DNA from: an uncultured Verrucomicrobiota bacterium
Lineage (GTDB): Bacteria; Verrucomicrobiota; Kiritimatiellia; RFP12; UBA1067
Length of the DNA stretch: 39,174 nt
NCBI GenBank assembly: GCA_946623785.1
Contig: CAMORM010000010.1
Span: forward strand, 1 to 39,174
Reading direction: 5' to 3'
Part shown: piece by piece, positions 34,527-39,174 of the stretch
Layout: each line of letters begins with the position of its first letter
How positions within the stretch are numbered: the first letter of the stretch is position 1
Notes under the pieces: generated by a model
What the model saw: only the letters and a program-made list of their open reading frames with translations
Told to the model about the DNA's origin: nothing
The model's database searches: none
Program-made: the position numbers and the translations under genes

Positions 34527-37304
34527 CTATCTGACGATTATGGTGAATCCGCCCTCCGTCGCGATGTCGAAGCCATTCGCGGTGTAGCAGACTCTCAGCC
34601 CCTCGGGAAGATCGACCGTCTCGAACGTTCCCGTGCGCGCGGAACGTCCCTCGACGACGTGCCAGGCCATTCCGCCGTGCGTCTTGAAACCGTCCGCAAG
34701 CGTGACGGAAAGATTTCCGCCGAGCTTCAGCGCGCCGACCTCTGCCGTTGTGAAGCCGGCTTCCGAAAGCTCGACCGAAACCGTTGACGCTTCGTTCGTC
34801 ATCACGAGCGAATCGGCGTAGACCTTGCCACCCGCAAGCGCAAGTGTGCCGCTCTCAAGCCGCAGCTCCGACGTGCCCGCGACGTTCGTCACTGCAATCA
34901 CGCCGCCAAGCGCGTTCACGTTCGCCTGGAGGTTGACGACATGAACCGCGTTTTCCAGATTCGTTATCGCCTCACCGCTTGCAAGATTGCCGAGAACGAA
35001 GAGCGAACCGTTCGAGACATTGACGTTGGCAACGACATTCGTCGCAAGGCCGAGGCGCGTCGCAAGAGTCATGTCCCCGCCAACGGAAAGCGTACCGCCC
35101 GTCACGTCAATCGTTCCTTCAACACCTTGCAGCGCATTGGCTTCGTTGATGCCCAGCACGACATTGCCGACGGACGAAAACTCTCCGCCGGAAACTCGGA
35201 CCGCCCCCTTGCTGGCACCGGCAGTAACATTCTTCGACGATCCGGCAAGCAGAGATCTCGCAATCGTCGCCGACGCCACGTCAAACGTGCCGGCAGACAT
35301 TGCCAAGGTCCCCGACTGAGCGCCCATGTTATTGCTCCAATAGTAGCCGGTGCCGTTTCCGACGAGAAGGTTGCCAATGCGTGCGTCGACCGTTCCCGCG
35401 GTGAAATCGGCTGTCGCAGACATTGAGCGCGGCGTCATCGCGCTCTCGCCGTGCGAGCCGATCTTCATGTCGGCACGTCCCTGTCCGTCCTTCGCACGGA
35501 TTTTCACGGTCGGCGCGGACAGTCCGTCGGCAAATCTCAGAACCGCCCCGTTGTTATGCACGTATCCAGCAGGAGGAGCCCCCACATACAGCACATCGGA
35601 TTTTATCTCGTTTGCTTTGCCAAGGTACAGGTAGACGGTTCCTCCGCCCTGATCCTGACTGTGGCAGTCGCCGACATAGATTGAATCTGCAACAATGGTG
35701 TTTTCCCCATCGCCGGCAGCGGCAAGCTTGAAATATCCCTGCGTACGCTTGCCATGGCAGAGTGTCAGGTCGGACACTTTCAAAGAGAGCTCACCAAGTC
35801 CCGACGCGTCGAAATAGGCATTTGCGGTATTGTCGCTTGAATTATGCTGAAGGAGGATGTTCGACTCGGGTGAATCCACCTTGAGGCATCCACCGCCAGT
35901 AAACGCGGCCGCTACATACTTGTTCTTCCCGCTCGACTGAGGCGCCCACAACTTCATGGAGTAGCCGTCCTCGTTCATGCCGTCGACGGTGAGCGTCTTT
36001 CCCTCCTCGATCCTGACCACGTGCCAGTAGGCGGCCGTCGCGACGGCTGGCGCGAAGTTGTTGTTGGTGAAGCAGAGCGACCGGACTGTCATGTCCTGCG
36101 AGACGACGCTGTTGACAGTGTTGGCCAGCGTCCGATCCTCCGCGCCGAAGACAATCGCCTTGTTCGCCGGGCTTCCAGAAGGCGACCAGTTGTCGGAGGT
36201 CGTCCAGTCGTCATCCGCGCCCGCGCCCGTCCAATGCGCTTCGAAATTGCAGGGGGTCAAGACGACCGCCGAAGTCGCCCCACCGGAAGCGACGGCAACG
36301 GATCTGACGGTTGCGGACTGCGAGAGCGAGAACGGCGCGGTGTAGAGCGTTCCGTTCGATGCGGACGGTGTAGTCCCGTCCGTCGTGTAGTAGATGTCTT
36401 CGCCGGCCGATGTCATCGTCACGGTCTTCTCGCCCGCGCCGTCGGTCACCGAAACGACCGGACGCGGAACGAGACCGCCGAAGGTCGACGCGCCCGTTAC
36501 GTCCGCCCAGCTCGTACCGATTCGGATCTCGTCGATCTGAATGGCATCCTCCGCTTCGCATCGGTTGGCTTGATTCGAGGCATACTGGAGGTAGGCGACG
36601 AGATATGGATACTTGGTCAGCGCATTCTTGTTATCTTTGTAGCTGTCGGCAATCGTCCAGGATTCGGACGGCGGCTCGGTTGACGACGTCGGATCAACTG
36701 CCAGCGACATGTAGCGGTAGTAGGACTGCGGTGCCGTGCCGTCAAGCTTGCTCTTAGACCACTTGAATACGACAAGGTAGGTGTGGTCAGCAACGGCGAC
36801 AACCGAACCAGGAACATTCGCCCCGTAATGGCGCAGCCCAAAGCCGTTTGACGTACCGCCGGAGACTGTCGTGTATATCGCGCCTAACGCAGGAGTGCTC
36901 GACGCGCCATCGGCAAATCCGATCAGGGCATAGTCGGGATCTCCGTCGGTGGCGAGCGAACCCGATACGCGCATCAGAAAACTCACATAGATGCCAGACC
37001 CGTCTGTCGGAAGGAGCGCCGTGTCGATCAGTCGCGCGAAGACGACAGCGGACGAACCGACAGACGTGCGCAGGTGTGTCGTCCCGCCTCCCACGGACAG
37101 CGCGCCACCCGTGTATGAAAGACCGTATGGTTCGACGACTGAGACACCCTGTGCCGTCCATGCCGATACGAAACCCGAGCCACCCGACTGCACGTTCAAC
37201 GCGCCTAGGGCGGAATCCTCGAATCCGTCATAGGCGATGATCCCAGCGCGGACGGCAGTCGCGAACGCACAGGCGGCAATTGCAAGAAGTGAGGACTTTT
37301 TCAT
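34527..37304 (-). CDS. Secreted beta-solenoid protein A (LamG-like N-terminus, chitobiase/hexosaminidase C-terminal-like domain, autotransporter-like solenoid)
   Basis: MKKSSLLAIAACAFATAVRAGIIAYDGFEDSALGALNVQSGGSGF; GEDIYYTTDGTTPSASNGTLYTAPFSLSQSATVRSVAV; GNLLVGNGTGYYW; ends GGFTIIVR. Confidence 0.8.
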   Translation of the reverse strand: MKKSSLLAIAACAFATAVRAGIIAYDGFEDSALGALNVQSGGSGFVSAWTAQGVSVVEPYGLSYTGGALSVGGGTTHLRTSVGSSAVVFARLIDTALLPTDGSGIYVSFLMRVSGSLATDGDPDYALIGFADGASSTPALGAIYTTVSGGTSNGFGLRHYGANVPGSVVAVADHTYLVVFKWSKSKLDGTAPQSYYRYMSLAVDPTSSTEPPSESWTIADSYKDNKNALTKYPYLVAYLQYASNQANRCEAEDAIQIDEIRIGTSWADVTGASTFGGLVPRPVVSVTDGAGEKTVTMTSAGEDIYYTTDGTTPSASNGTLYTAPFSLSQSATVRSVAVASGGATSAVVLTPCNFEAHWTGAGADDDWTTSDNWSPSGSPANKAIVFGAEDRTLANTVNSVVSQDMTVRSLCFTNNNFAPAVATAAYWHVVRIEEGKTLTVDGMNEDGYSMKLWAPQSSGKNKYVAAAFTGGGCLKVDSPESNILLQHNSSDNTANAYFDASGLGELSLKVSDLTLCHGKRTQGYFKLAAAGDGENTIVADSIYVGDCHSQDQGGGTVYLYLGKANEIKSDVLYVGAPPAGYVHNNGAVLRFADGLSAPTVKIRAKDGQGRADMKIGSHGESAMTPRSMSATADFTAGTVDARIGNLLVGNGTGYYWSNNMGAQSGTLAMSAGTFDVASATIARSLLAGSSKNVTAGASKGAVRVSGGEFSSVGNVVLGINEANALQGVEGTIDVTGGTLSVGGDMTLATRLGLATNVVANVNVSNGSLFVLGNLASGEAITNLENAVHVVNLQANVNALGGVIAVTNVAGTSELRLESGTLALAGGKVYADSLVMTNEASTVSVELSEAGFTTAEVGALKLGGNLSVTLADGFKTHGGMAWHVVEGRSARTGTFETVDLPEGLRVCYTANGFDIATEGGFTIIVR

Positions 37305-37337
37305 GGTGGCCTTCCTTGGCTAATGTTTTTGTTTTGG

Positions 37338-37343
37338 ATTATA
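37338..37343 (-). promoter_or_regulatory. Operon A -10 box TATAAT (TGG extension)
   Basis: Minus strand CATGGTATAATCC, 33 nt before ATG 37304, SD AAGGAAGG; weak -35. Confidence 0.75.
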
Positions 37344-37375
37344 CCATGCAGGAAAAGATTGGTCTATGCCATTTA

Positions 37376-37412
37376 GACTAAAATGCGCAAATCAGTTAGA
37401 CTAAAACGCGCA
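37376..37412. promoter_or_regulatory. Tandem operator upstream of operon A: GACTAAAATGCGCA + GACTAAAACGCGCA, 23-bp period
   Basis: Copies at 37376-37389 and 37399-37412; distal copy overlaps the 3' end of the FAD oxidoreductase gene. Confidence 0.82.
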
Positions 37413-39174
37413 CTCACCCGGGAGGCACTCGCCGCCACCAGAGCGGCTGCGGGCAGAGTGTCCCCCGGCGAGCACCGAGCGCGCATGGACCGCGTAGACG
37501 CGGCGAGGATCGTCCACATACGTGCGGAGCGTGCGCTCGCCGAGCCCGGACGAGTCGCCGAGCCGGTAGAGTGCGCGCGCGAGGGCAAGTTCGCGCAGGC
37601 AGTCGTTGCGCTCCTCGTTTCCCGCGCCGATCCAGGTTGAATCCTTTGCATATCCCTCGATGCGCGGGAGCGCGGACGGCGCAAGCGCGTGGCCCCGAAC
37701 GCCGGGGAGCGAGAGAAGCCGCGAGAGATCCGCAGCGAGTTCCCCTGCGCCCACCCCTTCCGCGGCCTTCGCTACGGACCTGAAATGCGAATAGGCCGAC
37801 TTCGGCCCAAGGTCAGCCGCCTTGCGGCGAATCGCCTCCACGACGGCGGGCCGACCCCTGTTCGCCGCGCAGCCGAGCGCAATCAGGTAGGAGTCGACGC
37901 GGCTCAGGCTCGCTCCGAACTGTCCCATTCCCCGATAGTTCCACCCGTCGTCCCACGGTGCAGCGTCGACTGCGGCCGCAAGCGTCTCGGCTCCCGAAGC
38001 GTCGCCGAGCGCTCCAAGAACGTGCGCGTAAAACAGCTTTCGTTCCGGCTCCCTGGCCGCCGCATACGCCCTTCTGAGGATCGGCAGGGCGCGCGAGGCG
38101 TCTGCGAACACCCGCGCCAGCGCGGCGTTGTCATAGTCGAGAGACGCGACGGTGGTTGCAAGCTCCGCGTCGGAAAGCGGAGCGGACGGCGCCGCGGAGA
38201 CGTCCGAGGCGTCGATAATGCCCTTCGCGACCAGTTCGCCCTGGAGCTCGCGCACGTCAATGTCGCGCAGTTCGACGCCCTTTCGGACGGCCTGCGCCGC
38301 GGCGAGCCCGGCCGCGTAGCCGCTGTTCTGAAGGTCCGCCTGCATCCGCAGGACCGGCATGGCGTCGCGATGCGCGCTCATGCCGAGCCCGACCGTAAGG
38401 AGGCCGTCCGTCTTTTCCGGAAGAAGCGCGCGGTAGGGGATGCGGGAAGTGACAAGGTATTTCCGCTCTGGTATGTGGACGGCGAACTGCGGATCGACGG
38501 TCTGCCCGTGCGTGTCGAAATTCGAGTGGGCGAGCGCGATGACATCGGGATAGTTGCGCCCCGACAGCACGTCCTGCACCGTCACGTAGTAGGCGCCACG
38601 CATCCGGCGGCGCTCGCGGCTCGACACAACGGACGTCTGGTCCCACACCCACGGCCCGAAGCTTGCGCGGGCGCGGAGCCATTCATAGGAGACGTCGGCC
38701 GGATTGGCGTCGTCGACGAAAAACGCGTCCGTGTTGAGATGGCTTCGGCCGAGGACGCGCGTGAGAGATCCCGCGCCCTGGACGGACAGCTCGCCGTCCG
38801 AAAGGAACTCCGTGCGCGCGCCGGCGCTTGCCGCAATGAGCGCATAGCCGGTCGCATCGACCACCGCCTTCGCGCGAACGGCGCCGTACGTTCCGTCCGG
38901 TAGCGCCACGAACGCACCGACGACGCGTCCGTTTTCGACGACCGCGCCCGTGGCCTGCGCGCAGAGCCACCAGTCGACGCCGTAGCGCCGTCCTTCGCGG
39001 CGAAGCCATTCGGCCTTGCAGCAGGCGTAGAAACTTCCGACCTTCGAGACGCCAGCGTCGAGCTCGGACGTGAACCCGCGGCGAAGTCCGAAGCAGTAGC
39101 GTCCGATGCCCCCTTCTGTCGAAATGCCGCCGACGCGGCCTGCGTACTCGACGCAGACGACCTTCGCGCCGCCA
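37401..39174 (-). CDS. FAD-dependent oxidoreductase, partial (N-terminus outside window)
   Basis: Frame stays open to the window edge: GGAKVVCVEYAGRVGGISTEGGIGRYCFGLRRG...AVVENGRVVGAFVALPDGTYGAVRAKAVVDATGYALIAASAGA. Confidence 0.85.
   Translation of the reverse strand, partial: GGAKVVCVEYAGRVGGISTEGGIGRYCFGLRRGFTSELDAGVSKVGSFYACCKAEWLRREGRRYGVDWWLCAQATGAVVENGRVVGAFVALPDGTYGAVRAKAVVDATGYALIAASAGARTEFLSDGELSVQGAGSLTRVLGRSHLNTDAFFVDDANPADVSYEWLRARASFGPWVWDQTSVVSSRERRRMRGAYYVTVQDVLSGRNYPDVIALAHSNFDTHGQTVDPQFAVHIPERKYLVTSRIPYRALLPEKTDGLLTVGLGMSAHRDAMPVLRMQADLQNSGYAAGLAAAQAVRKGVELRDIDVRELQGELVAKGIIDASDVSAAPSAPLSDAELATTVASLDYDNAALARVFADASRALPILRRAYAAAREPERKLFYAHVLGALGDASGAETLAAAVDAAPWDDGWNYRGMGQFGASLSRVDSYLIALGCAANRGRPAVVEAIRRKAADLGPKSAYSHFRSVAKAAEGVGAGELAADLSRLLSLPGVRGHALAPSALPRIEGYAKDSTWIGAGNEERNDCLRELALARALYRLGDSSGLGERTLRTYVDDPRRVYAVHARSVLAGGHSARSRSGGGECLPGECAF

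Noticed and set aside
24816-37304. C-terminal IIVR as a type IX secretion CTD
   Set aside because: Only the terminal few residues resemble such CTDs; the rest does not match and no T9SS genes are visible here.
37370-37412. TTAGACTAA read as a palindromic repressor site
   Set aside because: Palindrome exists only in operon A copies; the operon B copies share GACT...CGCA as direct repeats, so the direct-repeat reading explains all four sites better.
1-39174. Phage, transposon, integron, toxin-antitoxin or defence system
   Set aside because: No integrase, transposase, inverted-repeat ends, phage structural genes or recognisable defence proteins seen in any frame of the track.

Overview
This 39 kb window is high-GC bacterial chromosome. 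Gene content (type III glutamine synthetase, large secreted beta-solenoid proteins, many secreted glycan-active enzymes) suggests the Kiritimatiellota/Verrucomicrobiota (PVC) group; that placement is inference. Left part: housekeeping genes (gatCAB, rpsL-rpsG, compact ResB/CcsA, glnN, epmA, NhaC-like antiporter, pyrC, CBS-type Mn-pyrophosphatase, yggS, S1-domain protein, tRNA-Glu), interspersed with secreted esterases, a glycosidase-like protein and a serpin. Right part: a two-operon glycan-utilisation island on the minus strand. Operon A is a beta-solenoid protein plus GH92. Operon B is two paralogous clan-A GH-like proteins, a second beta-solenoid protein and a sialate-acetylesterase/GH28-like fusion. 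Strongest finding: both operon promoters carry the same tandem operator, two copies of GACTRWWWYRCGCA at a 23-bp period, each pair starting exactly 32 bp upstream of an extended -10. This implies one dedicated, possibly AraC-type, regulator. Other findings: near-universal TGn-extended -10 promoters; several promoters placed 6-8 nt from the ATG (predicted leaderless mRNAs); a 12-unit CYACCYAA octamer array filling the pyrC-nhaC gap; a gene-remnant junction (GntR-like/beta-helix); a shared C-terminal '...GGxxIIVR' module in the two solenoid proteins. All calls come from reading the supplied sequence and translations; no database search was run.
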